In this document: positions 39,564 through 50,368 of the stretch, piece after piece
How the letters are laid out: each line of letters begins with the position of its first letter
Numbering within the stretch: position 1 is the first letter of the stretch
From: Periplaneta americana
Lineage: Eukaryota > Arthropoda > Insecta > Blattodea > Blattidae
DNA: 64,000 bases
Reading direction: 5' to 3'
Assembly (NCBI RefSeq): GCF_040183065.1
Contig: NW_027185526.1
Location: 62,001-126,000 of the forward strand
Program-made: the position numbers and the translations under genes
The notes under the pieces: model-generated
Told to the model about the DNA's origin: nothing
The model's database searches: none
Seen by the model: the letters and a program-made list of their open reading frames with translations, nothing else

Positions 39564-41603
39564 ATGAGCACCAGCAGCGGCGGGCGCGGACCGCCGCGAC
39601 AACCACCTGACGCAGCAGTCGTCACGGACGATCACGGCGGGCAACTTTTCATCGTTCCGACAACTACGAAGAAGGGAAAGAAGAAAAAGAAGACTCACAC
39701 TACCACGACTGGGACTACACTCGACCAACCTACAACTGACTCCCATGAGACCACTACGCTACAGACTAAATTGACAACACTAGACCCGTGGACCGAACTA
39801 AAAAACTGGCCGTCTGAAAGAGCGAACCGATCAGTAATGGTCGAAGACGCTGACCCAGACTTACTAGCGACGCTCCAACCTCCTCATCGAGCCGACACAT
39901 TGACACTTGGACCAAGAACGAGAGTGTTCACATTCTCGACACGACTCAAACTACAGAAAGCTACGAGACCCGACCCAAAGCAATTCGGGAAGAAAGCCCG
40001 CTACATTGCGCCACCGACCGCAACTCTACAAGGACCTTGGACGCTACCGACTGATCCTCCTGCACCATCCCGATCCGTGAAACCCGACCGGCCCTCAGAA
40101 GGTCCTTCCTCTGAACCCACCAGACCCGAAACCCCTCCACTGCAACACATTCAGGACTCGTACTTTTACACCACGAGTGAATCTGCCTCTTCTGAAGGTT
40201 CAAATGAATCCGAAGGAGAGGTAGACCAAGACTGGCAGAACGCCAAGTCACGGCGCAAGAAGAAGACTCGACCAACCGCGAGCGCCGTTTCGACCACGGC
40301 AGCCGAGAAGGTCACGCCCAGTCCACAACCTGCTCCCCAGAATTCCCTTGCACCCACACCACCACCAGACCGAGACACCACAGCCGCAAGTGAACGACTC
40401 AAGAGCAGAACGACTGTGAAAATCACTAGACACACGACTGACAACAATAACCCACTGTTCATCCAGAAGCTTATAAGACAGAACAACTTAAACATGGAAA
40501 CTCCGAGACAATACTGGGCCTACTCTACAGGAACGACGACACTTACCTTCCCGACGATTGACGAGGCGGAACGATTTGTTAAAGCCATACCGGCCAGAAC
40601 TTTTGGACCGTCCGCACAACTTTTCATCGTCCATACACCATCTCACCAAGGACAAAGACTTCCACGAAACCGAGAGATCAGTGTCGTCATGAAGAATGTC
40701 GGCACCCAGATCCCGGAGGACGAATTGTTGCAGATTCTACGGGAAAAGTTCCCTGGAATCAAGCGCATCTCTAGAATAACCTCCGCCCAGACTAACCAGC
40801 CGACGCAGATGGTTCGACTTATAGTACAAGACGTGACCACAGCCGACCAACTTCTATGTGGAATCAACATAGCCGGACGTAATTACAAAGTCGAGCCAGC
40901 CCACGAGACAGTATTCCACAGACCGTGTCAGAACTGCGCCCAGTATGGACATGACAAAACCGACTGCCGAAACGACAAGACGTGTTTCACTTGCGGAAAA
41001 AATCCCGTCCACTGCAAACACCCACCAGACAACCAAGTCAAGTTCTGCGCCAGCTGCAAGAGCGATACCCACTATACGGGCCAAGCACGCTGTCCAAACT
41101 ACCCCCGACATAACCCAACCCAACAAACTCCAACCCACATCCCGGTTCAAACACCCCAACAGATCCCTCCACCAATTCCTAAACCCTCACAATCCAGTCC
41201 AATCCAACTTCCCGAACCAAGACCTGGAATATCGTACGCCAGTGCGGTAAACCCGACAACGACCGACACGACAGAACCAACAACGGAACCGACACAGACT
41301 AACACCGAACAAATCGTAGCAGCAGCTCTAAATTCTGCAATGCAGAAAATAGAAAGCTACATCGACCAACAGATCAACAGACTGCGAGATGAAATTGTGA
41401 TGTTCACAATTTCACTCCTCACGACAGACGCCCAACCCAAGACAAGACGAACGACTTTAGCAACAGCTAACCAGACAGCAAGACGGCTCTTACGCAGACA
41501 AGTTGCTCACCACTTTGTGGGTAACAAACTACAACTATCACTAGCACCACTGAAACGTGACACGACCAACCACAGACAAGCAACCAACAGCGGCCCTTCA
41601 TAG
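39564..41603 (+). CDS. Element A ORF1 (gag-like zinc-knuckle protein), copy 1
   Basis: 679 aa from the ATG at 39564 (MSTSSGGRGPPRQPP). An in-frame ATG at 39441 lies in host sequence upstream of the expected transcript start, so it is not used here. The basic stretch at residues 36-43 (KKGKKKKK) may be a nuclear signal. A long T/P/S-rich region follows, then an RRM-like part at about 365-450 containing TSAQTNQPTQMVRL. Three zinc knuckles come next: C455-C458-H463-C468 (CX2CX4HX4C), an atypical C474-C477-H483-C484, and C495-C498-H503-C510 (CX2CX4HX6C). A helical region with EQIVAAALNSAMQKIESYI lies near the C-terminus. This layout fits ORF1 proteins of Jockey/I-type LINEs. It presumably binds element RNA in the nucleus. 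The frame is intact, which suggests recent activity. Confidence 0.9.
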   Translation: MSTSSGGRGPPRQPPDAAVVTDDHGGQLFIVPTTTKKGKKKKKTHTTTTGTTLDQPTTDSHETTTLQTKLTTLDPWTELKNWPSERANRSVMVEDADPDLLATLQPPHRADTLTLGPRTRVFTFSTRLKLQKATRPDPKQFGKKARYIAPPTATLQGPWTLPTDPPAPSRSVKPDRPSEGPSSEPTRPETPPLQHIQDSYFYTTSESASSEGSNESEGEVDQDWQNAKSRRKKKTRPTASAVSTTAAEKVTPSPQPAPQNSLAPTPPPDRDTTAASERLKSRTTVKITRHTTDNNNPLFIQKLIRQNNLNMETPRQYWAYSTGTTTLTFPTIDEAERFVKAIPARTFGPSAQLFIVHTPSHQGQRLPRNREISVVMKNVGTQIPEDELLQILREKFPGIKRISRITSAQTNQPTQMVRLIVQDVTTADQLLCGINIAGRNYKVEPAHETVFHRPCQNCAQYGHDKTDCRNDKTCFTCGKNPVHCKHPPDNQVKFCASCKSDTHYTGQARCPNYPRHNPTQQTPTHIPVQTPQQIPPPIPKPSQSSPIQLPEPRPGISYASAVNPTTTDTTEPTTEPTQTNTEQIVAAALNSAMQKIESYIDQQINRLRDEIVMFTISLLTTDAQPKTRRTTLATANQTARRLLRRQVAHHFVGNKLQLSLAPLKRDTTNHRQATNSGPS

Positions 41604-41607
41604 GGCC
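41592..41607 (+). promoter_or_regulatory. Histone-like stem-loop at the element A ORF1 stop codon, copy 1
   Basis: GGCCCTTCATAGGGCC includes the TAG stop codon. All 12 stem bases equal those of the host histone stem-loops (GGCCCT/AGGGCC). The 4-nt loop is UCAU instead of UUUC or UUUA. The pairing extends two more bases each side (GC/GC), giving 8 bp. Whether SLBP binds it is unknown; the third loop base differs from the canonical U. Confidence 0.65.
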
Positions 41608-41799
41608 GCGCGACAAAAGTAAACCACAACCAACACAGACAACAGCTTCATCCAGCCACATAAATCTGCAAGATAACAGCATCCAAGGCCAACGCAGCAG
41701 CCTGGTGTGAGCGGAGAAGACGCTGACCCGTAGAGAGTCCAACGAGCGAAGCCTAGCCGGGACCACGCCTCAACTGTCGCTACAGACAAAACATCGTAA

Positions 41800-41848
41800 C
41801 CTGAAGAGGGCATATGTAAGACCCTAAAACAGGTTGCCCTTTGGGCAA
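41800..41848 (+). promoter_or_regulatory. Two-hairpin 3' UTR motif of element A, copy 1
   Basis: AACCTG/CAGGTT (the outer two pairs start at 41798) encloses AAGAGGG...GACCCTAAAA. The second hairpin is TTGCCC-TTT-GGGCAA at 41834-41848. Confidence 0.75.
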
Positions 41849-41870
41849 ACAACTTTGAGCTTGAGCTTGA

Positions 41871-42221
<351 letters not shown>

Positions 42222-42261
42222 ACTGCCTACACACGTCTGCTGCCGAATCCGTCGGCAAAAC

Positions 42262-42277
42262 GGCCCTTTTCAGGGCC
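42262..42277 (+). terminator. Histone mRNA 3' stem-loop, H4 unit 3
   Basis: GGCCCTTTTCAGGGCC. It could also terminate an element A-H4 read-through RNA. Confidence 0.93.
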
Positions 42278-43468
42278 ATAAAATCCGTCTAAAAAGGGCA
42301 GTAGTTGTCGAGATTAATTTAATTCACCTTTACTGTGTGACCACTAGCTCAACAGGCCAGTGCGGAAAACAGAACTTATTTCGTAGGGGCACTTCAGTAT
42401 CAGCAAAAGACGTTGTAAGAAATGCCTCTCCGTTTTTCAAATGGGTCTGACCCCAACGCTTGGTATATCAAGTGGAAAGACCGGATTCCTCTGTGAAGCC
42501 TTGCTCCTCGGATTATGTTACCTGTTACTGTAAACTTCTGTAAGTCAATAATCACTGTCCGAAGAATTGGTGGGTAATATGACAACGCAGGTAGGCAATG
42601 CTCACCAGACCGTAACAAGGAACCGAGGGGATTGACACATACTGAACATCACATCACCACGTTTTTGCAATGCCAACTTTTAGGTCATAGGAATCCAGTG
42701 TGGTAAACACTGGGGAGAAGAGGTACACATCGCATGTCAGAACACAGGACTTCGTCCTGTCAGACAACTTCCACGTATAGCTTGCGTCATTTCGGTTCGA
42801 ACGAAACGACAGAGAGAGGGGAAATTCGAACGCAAATTGTCAAAGCCTTCGATTCCTACGAGAAGGTCATGTCATCATCTCAGTATTGGGGTTCCTGCGC
42901 GTGCGGCCAATATGTGCACCAACAAACAAACGCATTAGGAACTCTATTATAACGCCGTAAGTTGTTCACCAGTTATCGATTTCTTATTCAAAATTAGTTT
43001 CATTCGTAGTATGTAGTAAAGTAAACTAGTATATTCAAACGTATATGTCTAAAACCACGATGGGCACCAAAGAAGGGGACTTGTGATTATTTTCACGATA
43101 ATCTCCATTACTCTAATATGATAGAAATATATTACATAAATTTCGAAGCCAACTATGTACCTTGGCATCATCATCTAATTTAATTCGTATTGTGTTAAAT
43201 TATATAATAATAATGAAACCTTTCTATATGCATCAGTATAATGTGTTATCACACAATAGCCTAGTAAATGTACAACGGTTTCAAGTACTTCAGTGCGAAC
43301 CTGGGACAACGACATCGTTCAGAGCACAAAATTACAGAATGATGATATTAAATCAGCCCACCGGTATAGAGAGAGAGAGAAAGTTGACACGCGTAATGAA
43401 ATTACATTACGAAGCCGTGAGAGAGGATTAACAATACTGGCTATTTCTGACTTTTGTGAGGTTAGTGG
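42278..43468. other. H4-H2A spacer, unit 3
   Basis: As in unit 1, with one T-for-C change near 43185. No gene recognised. Confidence 0.7.
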
Positions 43469-43484
43469 GGCCCTTAAAAGGGCC
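43469..43484 (-). terminator. Histone mRNA 3' stem-loop, H2A unit 3
   Basis: Minus strand GGCCCTTTTAAGGGCC. Confidence 0.93.
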
Positions 43485-43502
43485 GTTTTACGGAGAAGGG
43501 GC

Positions 43503-44099
<597 letters not shown>

Positions 44100-45096
44100 A
44101 CTCGACCAAGGCTACAAAGTCAAAAACGTAGCAAGGATCATTTCGGCACAGACCAGAACCGAAACCCAGTTAGTGAGAGCTTTCCTCGAAGACGTGGAAA
44201 CTTCAGACGCCATGTTGAGAGGCGTGCTACTATGCGGAAAGTTCTACAGAGTCGAACCTTCGAAAGAATTCGTAAGACTACGCCCATGCTTACAATGCGC
44301 GCAATACGGACATGATAACAGTACCTGCAACAACATCCCTAAATGCCACAAATGTGGACAGAATCCTAATATCTGCAAGACAAAGCATACGACCAACGAG
44401 AAATACTGTGCCACTTGCGACAGCAAAGACCACTATACGGGACAAATAATATGCACCAAATACCCACGTAACCCGCAATCCCTACAACCTCTCGAAAACA
44501 AACCCCGCCATGTGGCAATCCTAGCCTCATCCCCCACCCCGCCCATCAAACCCTCACAAGCCTTCCCCGCTCTTATACCAACACCTTCACAAAGCCCCAA
44601 CAACACAACATTCGCCTCAATCACAAGAGAGGGTACACCAAACATCACTACCAGCTCACCAGTGAAAACCTTAGCCATCCCAGAACCTCATCCCACTCCC
44701 ACCCCAGAAGCACGCAAAGCCACGACATCCAAGAAAACAGACGACAGTATACCGGTCGACCTAGAGACAGTCAAGACAATAACCAAAAACCTAGAAAAAT
44801 ACATAGACGACAAGATCTCAGCCCTAGAAGACAAACTCATGACTTTCATAGTAGCACTCCTGGCGTCTGATGAAACTCCTGTCAAGAGGAAGGCTACACT
44901 CAAAACGGCTAATACTACAGCCAAAAAGATCCTCAAAAAACGTGTACTGCACAACTTCATCGATAAAAAACTGAGAGTGACCATAGAACCCATGAACTTC
45001 CCTCCCCAACATAAGACCCGCACGAATGATAACGCTTGTCGAGCTAATGACCGAAGCAACACCGATGTACGCCCGAGCTCCTCCACCACCACGTAA
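44100..45096 (+). CDS. Element B ORF1, C-terminal part (about 331 aa)
   Basis: The fragment begins at the 5' truncation point, so it has no start codon of its own. A frame open into the host promoter is a coincidence. It corresponds to element A ORF1 from about residue 402 onward. Three zinc knuckles are visible: CLQCAQYGHDNSTC, CHKCGQNPNIC and CATCDSKDHYTGQIIC. A P/T-rich linker and a helical region (ITKNLEKYIDDKISALEDKL) follow. The stop codon overlaps the ORF2 start in TAATG. It is an RNA-binding protein fragment, not expected to be translated as it stands. Confidence 0.85.
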
Positions 45097-47897
45097 TGGG
45101 CCACCACGCACGACAGAGACATGACCTGACTATTATACACAGCAACATACGTAACCTTTACGGTAATCGCACCGAACTGGAGCACTTAATTTTGGAACGC
45201 GACCCGGACATAGTTAGCCTAAATGAAACCCATCTAGGTGTGAATGATAAATTTACAATGCGTGGATATCGTTTTATCCGTAAAGACAGAAATCGCCGAG
45301 GAGGGGGAGTTGCTTTACTCTGTCGCGACACACTTCCTATAACTGACGTCACGAACCCTCCACAATTCAACAACTTTGAACATGTCACTATCAAACTCGC
45401 CATACACAATTACCCCATATTCATCACCACACTCTACGTCCCACCAAACGCGCCATTCCCCACGCCACTCATCAACCATCTCAACACAAATCATAAATCC
45501 ATAATACTCAGCGACCTGAATGCATCCAACATTGCACTTGGAGACAGAAGGACAAACGCAGCAGGGCGACAACTAGAACTTATTCTTCACCGCACCGACT
45601 TCAAACTAATACCTACAGCCCCAACTAGATATCCACAAACAGTCAACGATATCCACGCCACAACCCCAGACAGAATACTGACAACACCACCAATATTTAA
45701 TAGAGTGCTCCAGGCCGAAATTCTTCCCCCACTGAACAGCGACCATTGCCCAATCGAACTAAAAATCACCACCCCCATTTGGAGCCCAACAGCCCCAATT
45801 ACCCCTAGAAAAAGTTATAAATATCATCAATCGGATTGGGATACATTTACAGAATACTTTGACTTGAACCTCCCCCCTCCCTCAGAAATCAAATCGTTAG
45901 AAGACCTTGAAAATGCGGACGAAATACTGCTAAAAGTTACGTGTGACGCTAGAGACAAAGCGGTGCCGCGCACGAGAAATGACGGAACAATAAGAAGACG
46001 ATTACCCCCGTATATCATCGACATTATCAAGACCAAGCGGCGAGCACACAGACTGTATATGAGAGACCACAGTGATGATAACAGAAGACTCTACCGAAAA
46101 CTCCAACAGGACGTTCGGAATGCAATACAACACTACGAACAGACAAAATGGAGAAACATTATCAACCAGCTAAACTCTAATCACAAAGACAACCCTGGTA
46201 GGTTTTGGAAACTGATAAACAAGTTAAAGGGCAACACCTTCCCACAATATCCTCTCATAAACCAACATGAAGTCATATTCAACACAGAAGACAAACTGGA
46301 ACACTTCCACCGCATCCTATCCCGAATACACACCGTCCCACACCATCCAGATTACAATGAACCACACTACAATGCAATCACCGCACAAATCGAGAACAAC
46401 CCAGACATATTTAATCCCTTGCGCATACCTTACGAACCACAACCATTGGATCACCCCATCATAGCGCCCATAACGACACAAGAAATAGAACATGCCATTC
46501 ACAAAACACGAAACACCGCAGCCGGCCCCGACAGCATTCACAATATACTCTTCAAAAATTATCCTCCCACAGCCTTAAACTACCTCGCTAACTTGTTTAC
46601 AGCAAGTCTGTATATTGGCGCACTACCAGCCCGATGGAAGCTCGCACATATACTTATGTTTCCAAAACCTAACAAAGACGCCACTGACGCAAACAACTAT
46701 CGACCAATCAGCCTGACCCAGACCATCTGCAAACTAATGGAAAGAATCATAAACAATAGACTACACCATTTCATTGAGGACAATGACATCATCCCAGACA
46801 CACAAGCCGGATTCAGAAAAGGCATAGAAATCCCAGACCAAATCCTCAAAATCTTGACACCAATTGAATCCGGCTTTGAGAGACACATGACATCAACAGT
46901 GGTGACAATCGACACAACCAGAGCATTTGACTCCATTTGGCATGACGGACTACGATATAAGCTACACAACATCGGCCTTCCCCCACCCCTAACCCGCTGG
47001 CTATCAGATTTTATTCGTAACAGAACCGCCCACATAAAAATTAACAGCTCCCTATCCCAACCATTCCAAATTGAAGGCGGAGTCCCACAGGGCACAGTAC
47101 TCTCCCCAATCCTTTTCAATATATATGTTTCTGACATCCCCATCCCACCCCGCGAAGGCGTACATATCGGACAATTTGCTGACGACATTATTATCACAGC
47201 CACAGCCCACGACATCAGATACACAAACAGCCATGTCAACGAAACACTACGGAACCTAAACGTCTGGCTAGACATGTGGCGCATGAGAATCAATCCTGCA
47301 AAGTCACAAACAATGATTCTAAAAAAGAGACGCTACCCCAAAAAACTCATGAGAGATCGTTATGCCATCCGCTGCAAAAACTCCATAATCCCATACACCA
47401 ACCACATCACATACCTCGGCATCACCATATCAAACAAACTGAAACTACACCGTCACGTCATCAACATCAAATCACGCATCACAAACGCCATCAAACTCCT
47501 CTACAACGTCGCAGGCAACCAAGCAAAGCCAGGGTGCCGGCCACATACAACAGCTCTAATTTACAAATCAATTATCCGACCGTCACTTTTACACGCGTCC
47601 CAGCTGTTCTCCAGAGTATCTAACTCTCAACTTTCTCAATTAGAATCACTGGAACGTAGACTTCTACGCAAAACATTTCAACTGCCACGAAACACACAAA
47701 ATAGAACAGTATACACCATCTCTAACATCAAACCCATCACCCTATATATACAACACAAAAACATAAAATACACACATAAAGCTATTAATAAAAATTTCAC
47801 CTCTGTACTCTTCCAAACAATACCACCCGGTCAGCCCCACCTCACAGTCTCCCGTCTGATGAATGACCACCAAGAATACTTAGCAAGGCAGCACTAG
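45096..47897 (+). CDS. Element B ORF2: APE-type endonuclease and reverse transcriptase
   Basis: 933 aa with an uninterrupted frame. The N-terminal endonuclease has N17 (HSNIRNLYGN), E44 (LNETHL), an SDLNAS motif near residue 140 and NSDHCPI near 225. The RT runs from about AAGPDS at 475 through KPNKD..NNYRPISL (about 523-537), D606 in DTTRAFDS, GGVPQGTVLSP at 661 and the catalytic FADD at 694-697. The C-terminus ends in a region shared with elements C and D, and no RNase H domain is present. It nicks DNA and copies element RNA at the nick (target-primed reverse transcription). It could also serve element A in trans. The start overlaps the ORF1 stop in TAATG, the arrangement known to couple translation in the SART1 LINE. 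Confidence 0.95.
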   Translation: MGHHARQRHDLTIIHSNIRNLYGNRTELEHLILERDPDIVSLNETHLGVNDKFTMRGYRFIRKDRNRRGGGVALLCRDTLPITDVTNPPQFNNFEHVTIKLAIHNYPIFITTLYVPPNAPFPTPLINHLNTNHKSIILSDLNASNIALGDRRTNAAGRQLELILHRTDFKLIPTAPTRYPQTVNDIHATTPDRILTTPPIFNRVLQAEILPPLNSDHCPIELKITTPIWSPTAPITPRKSYKYHQSDWDTFTEYFDLNLPPPSEIKSLEDLENADEILLKVTCDARDKAVPRTRNDGTIRRRLPPYIIDIIKTKRRAHRLYMRDHSDDNRRLYRKLQQDVRNAIQHYEQTKWRNIINQLNSNHKDNPGRFWKLINKLKGNTFPQYPLINQHEVIFNTEDKLEHFHRILSRIHTVPHHPDYNEPHYNAITAQIENNPDIFNPLRIPYEPQPLDHPIIAPITTQEIEHAIHKTRNTAAGPDSIHNILFKNYPPTALNYLANLFTASLYIGALPARWKLAHILMFPKPNKDATDANNYRPISLTQTICKLMERIINNRLHHFIEDNDIIPDTQAGFRKGIEIPDQILKILTPIESGFERHMTSTVVTIDTTRAFDSIWHDGLRYKLHNIGLPPPLTRWLSDFIRNRTAHIKINSSLSQPFQIEGGVPQGTVLSPILFNIYVSDIPIPPREGVHIGQFADDIIITATAHDIRYTNSHVNETLRNLNVWLDMWRMRINPAKSQTMILKKRRYPKKLMRDRYAIRCKNSIIPYTNHITYLGITISNKLKLHRHVINIKSRITNAIKLLYNVAGNQAKPGCRPHTTALIYKSIIRPSLLHASQLFSRVSNSQLSQLESLERRLLRKTFQLPRNTQNRTVYTISNIKPITLYIQHKNIKYTHKAINKNFTSVLFQTIPPGQPHLTVSRLMNDHQEYLARQH

Positions 47898-47975
47898 ACA
47901 ACCACACACCAAACAACCTCTCCCCCGTGCTTTCTTCTTCAAGCAAAACTATCTATAACACAACAAAATCTAAGA

Positions 47976-48034
47976 CCTGAAAAGGGTTATACAAAATCCC
48001 TAAAGCAGGTCCACGGCACAGATGTTCTGTGTCC
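47976..48034 (+). promoter_or_regulatory. Two-hairpin 3' UTR motif of element B
   Basis: GACCTG/CAGGTC (the outer G-C pair is at 47974-47975 and 48010-48011) encloses AAAAGGG...TCCCTAAAG. The second hairpin is GGCACAG/CTGTGTC at 48015-48034, 7 bp with one G-U pair. Confidence 0.72.
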
Positions 48035-48050
48035 AAATGTCGTCGTCGTC

Positions 48051-48073
48051 GGGCTCATCATCAGACGAGCACC
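48051..48073 (+). promoter_or_regulatory. Residual H2B leader, unit 4
   Basis: 23 nt from element B to the H2B ATG, with no promoter element. Confidence 0.75.
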
Positions 48074-48445
48074 ATGCCCCCCAAAGCTTCCGGAAAGGCT
48101 GCCAAGAAGGCCGGCAAGGCCCAGAAGAATATTTCGAAGGGCGATAAGAAGAAGAAGCGCAAGAGGAAGGAGAGCTACGCCATTTACATCTACAAGGTTC
48201 TGAAACAAGTTCACCCAGACACGGGAATCAGTTCAAAGGCTATGAGCATCATGAACAGCTTCGTTAACGACATCTTCGAGCGCATCGCCGCGGAAGCTTC
48301 GCGGCTCGCGCATTACAACAAGCGGTCGACCATCACCAGTCGGGAGATCCAGACAGCCGTCCGTCTCCTGCTACCCGGTGAGCTGGCCAAGCACGCCGTC
48401 AGTGAAGGGACCAAGGCCGTCACAAAATACACTAGTTCCAAGTAA
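48074..48445 (+). CDS. H2B: Histone H2B, unit 4, separated from its promoter
   Basis: Coding region identical to the others. Element B lies between it and the TATA box. A frame open 45 nt upstream reads element tail and host leader and is not a real start. Confidence 0.96.
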   Translation: MPPKASGKAAKKAGKAQKNISKGDKKKKRKRKESYAIYIYKVLKQVHPDTGISSKAMSIMNSFVNDIFERIAAEASRLAHYNKRSTITSREIQTAVRLLLPGELAKHAVSEGTKAVTKYTSSK

Positions 48446-48475
48446 GCGGGAGTGCTTGCTAGGGAATCAGCAACC

Positions 48476-48491
48476 GGCCCTTTTAAGGGCC
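48476..48491 (+). terminator. Histone mRNA 3' stem-loop, H2B unit 4
   Basis: GGCCCTTTTAAGGGCC. Confidence 0.93.
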
Positions 48492-49315
48492 ACAAGTTAT
48501 TCATAACAGAGTAGATGAATGAAGAACAACAGCGTTTCCCACCGAGTGAAAATTTAAATAATCACCCCGATAACACTTCTAGGATAGATAATACATTATA
48601 GGCAGTCCATGGGAGACTTGGATCCACGAGGCAAATTCGTTTCCTTAATAGTTTCGTACGACTTATATGAGAGCGCGGTGTCATTCCTACTCACTTGGCA
48701 GCATTAATTGTTGAGGGAAAACAACTTAGAAGGTAACTTGTCGACCGCGGTCATAATCCTTCCGCAGGCCACTACTGAGAATCTGTGGACATACGGGTAA
48801 TCTATCTTTATTGAAACTCGGGTTCATAACATACGACTGATACTTTATATATCTGTCACGTAATCCATCAAGAGACAAATGTCCCCCCCCCCCTAGTCAG
48901 TAGCGAGCTTCAGTCCATTCGTAGTAGCCGCCGGTGCAAGAAGTGAATTGAAGTTTGTGTGAAGTTCCGTAGTATGGCATGAAAATGATGTCGAAAATCC
49001 GACTACAGTTCCACAACCATGTGGTTGAAAGGAGGCTCCGCTGTTGAACAACAATCCACCTGTGGCTTAACTTAGAATGCCGACTAGCTGTTTTATTAAT
49101 CCCGTGTCAATCCAGCAGTGTGTGACGTTGAAACGTAACCAAACTGCCGTTGATAGATAGATTTATCATCTATCCCAATGACATCCAACGAGCTTGGTAA
49201 TTTAGGTACAGAGTCTAAGCAGGCAGTTTACGTGTGTGTGTGAGCGAGTGCAGGTTTTATCGAGTGCACCCCAATCCCATCGTCCTCAAGTGCCTACAGA
49301 TTACGCAGTTTCATC

Positions 49316-49435
49316 GGCAACGGCCATACCATGTTGAAAATACCGGTTCTCGTCCGATCACCGAAGTCAAGCAACATTGGGCGTGGTCAGTACTTGGATG
49401 GGTGACCGCTTGGGAACACCACGTGCCGTTGGCGA
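49316..49435 (+). rRNA. 5S rRNA: 5S ribosomal RNA gene, unit 4
   Basis: Same sequence by eye as the other copies; unaffected by the retrotransposons. Confidence 0.96.
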
Positions 49436-49446
49436 TTTTTTTTTTT
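49436..49446 (+). terminator. Pol III terminator of 5S, unit 4
   Basis: 11 T residues. Confidence 0.9.
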
Positions 49447-50368
49447 ACGTCACTATTTCCAGCGTGTTCTAATAAGACTTATGGGATATTATGTTCCCTT
49501 CCCTATTCCAGCTATAGCTTGGATGATGACGCCGCTGCATAATTGTAGAGTAATTGATAATTCTTAAGTACTTGCAGCTCCGTATTGAAACTTATGACTG
49601 GTAGCATATTCATATGAGACGGTTCACTTCTCTGCGTTTTCTCGAAGAAGGGAATATGTATTCAGGGGATTGTGAACGTACCTCGCGCTCTCCCTAGAAG
49701 TTAGAGACATTTTAGGTAAAGAATGTAATATACTGTACATATATGGCTAATTAAAATCCCATTAGTTACTACATTTCAGTGGGTAGTACAAATTCCATAA
49801 TGAAAATATCTCTGTCCTAGTAGTTGTATCCTTTAAAGAAGCTCGTTGTTTTCCCATGATGAAGGGCAGAACTTGGTCGGTAGAAATTTAAACAGACTGC
49901 ATTATCAGACCAGGCGTTATTTCAATATCAGCGTTTAGTTTAGGAAATATAGCAATAGCGGAGTTGGGAGAAGTAGTTATAGCATGTACAGTAAGTATAA
50001 ACAGTTCGCTGTACTGTACAGTGAATATAAATATTTGAATGTACGATGGCAAAACATCAGACATACAGTACGTAGCTCACATATCTTTAAAAATAAATAA
50101 ATAAATAAATAAATAAAAATAAAGAAGACATTCTGAGGAGTGAGTGGAAAGTGCATATTATAATGAATATTTTTAACTCTCAGTTGACATTGAGAGAGAA
50201 AGCCATGCATCGGGGAACCGGTGACTGTTTTTGCGTTACCTTCTGCTATTGGCGTTGTTGGTTAGTAACGAATGAAAGGGGTAGGACGCGGAATCAAATG
50301 TCAAAAAACGATAGGGAAATAATAGTAACTGGTTGTATTTCGATCGAGCTCGGCGTGCTGATTCACCA

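Larger units (their letters stand above)
44100..48050 (+). mobile_element. Element B: non-LTR retrotransposon in the H2B start site
   Basis: 3,951 bp, sense to H2B, with an 11-bp target duplication GGGCTCATCAT (44089-44099 and 48051-48061). It is 5'-truncated inside ORF1 but has an uninterrupted ORF2 and a 153-nt 3' UTR with the family hairpins. It ends in a GTC repeat tail. Its ORF1 is clearly related to element A ORF1 and its ORF2 end to D and C. It is the only member here with a full-length endonuclease-RT gene. Confidence 0.92.
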
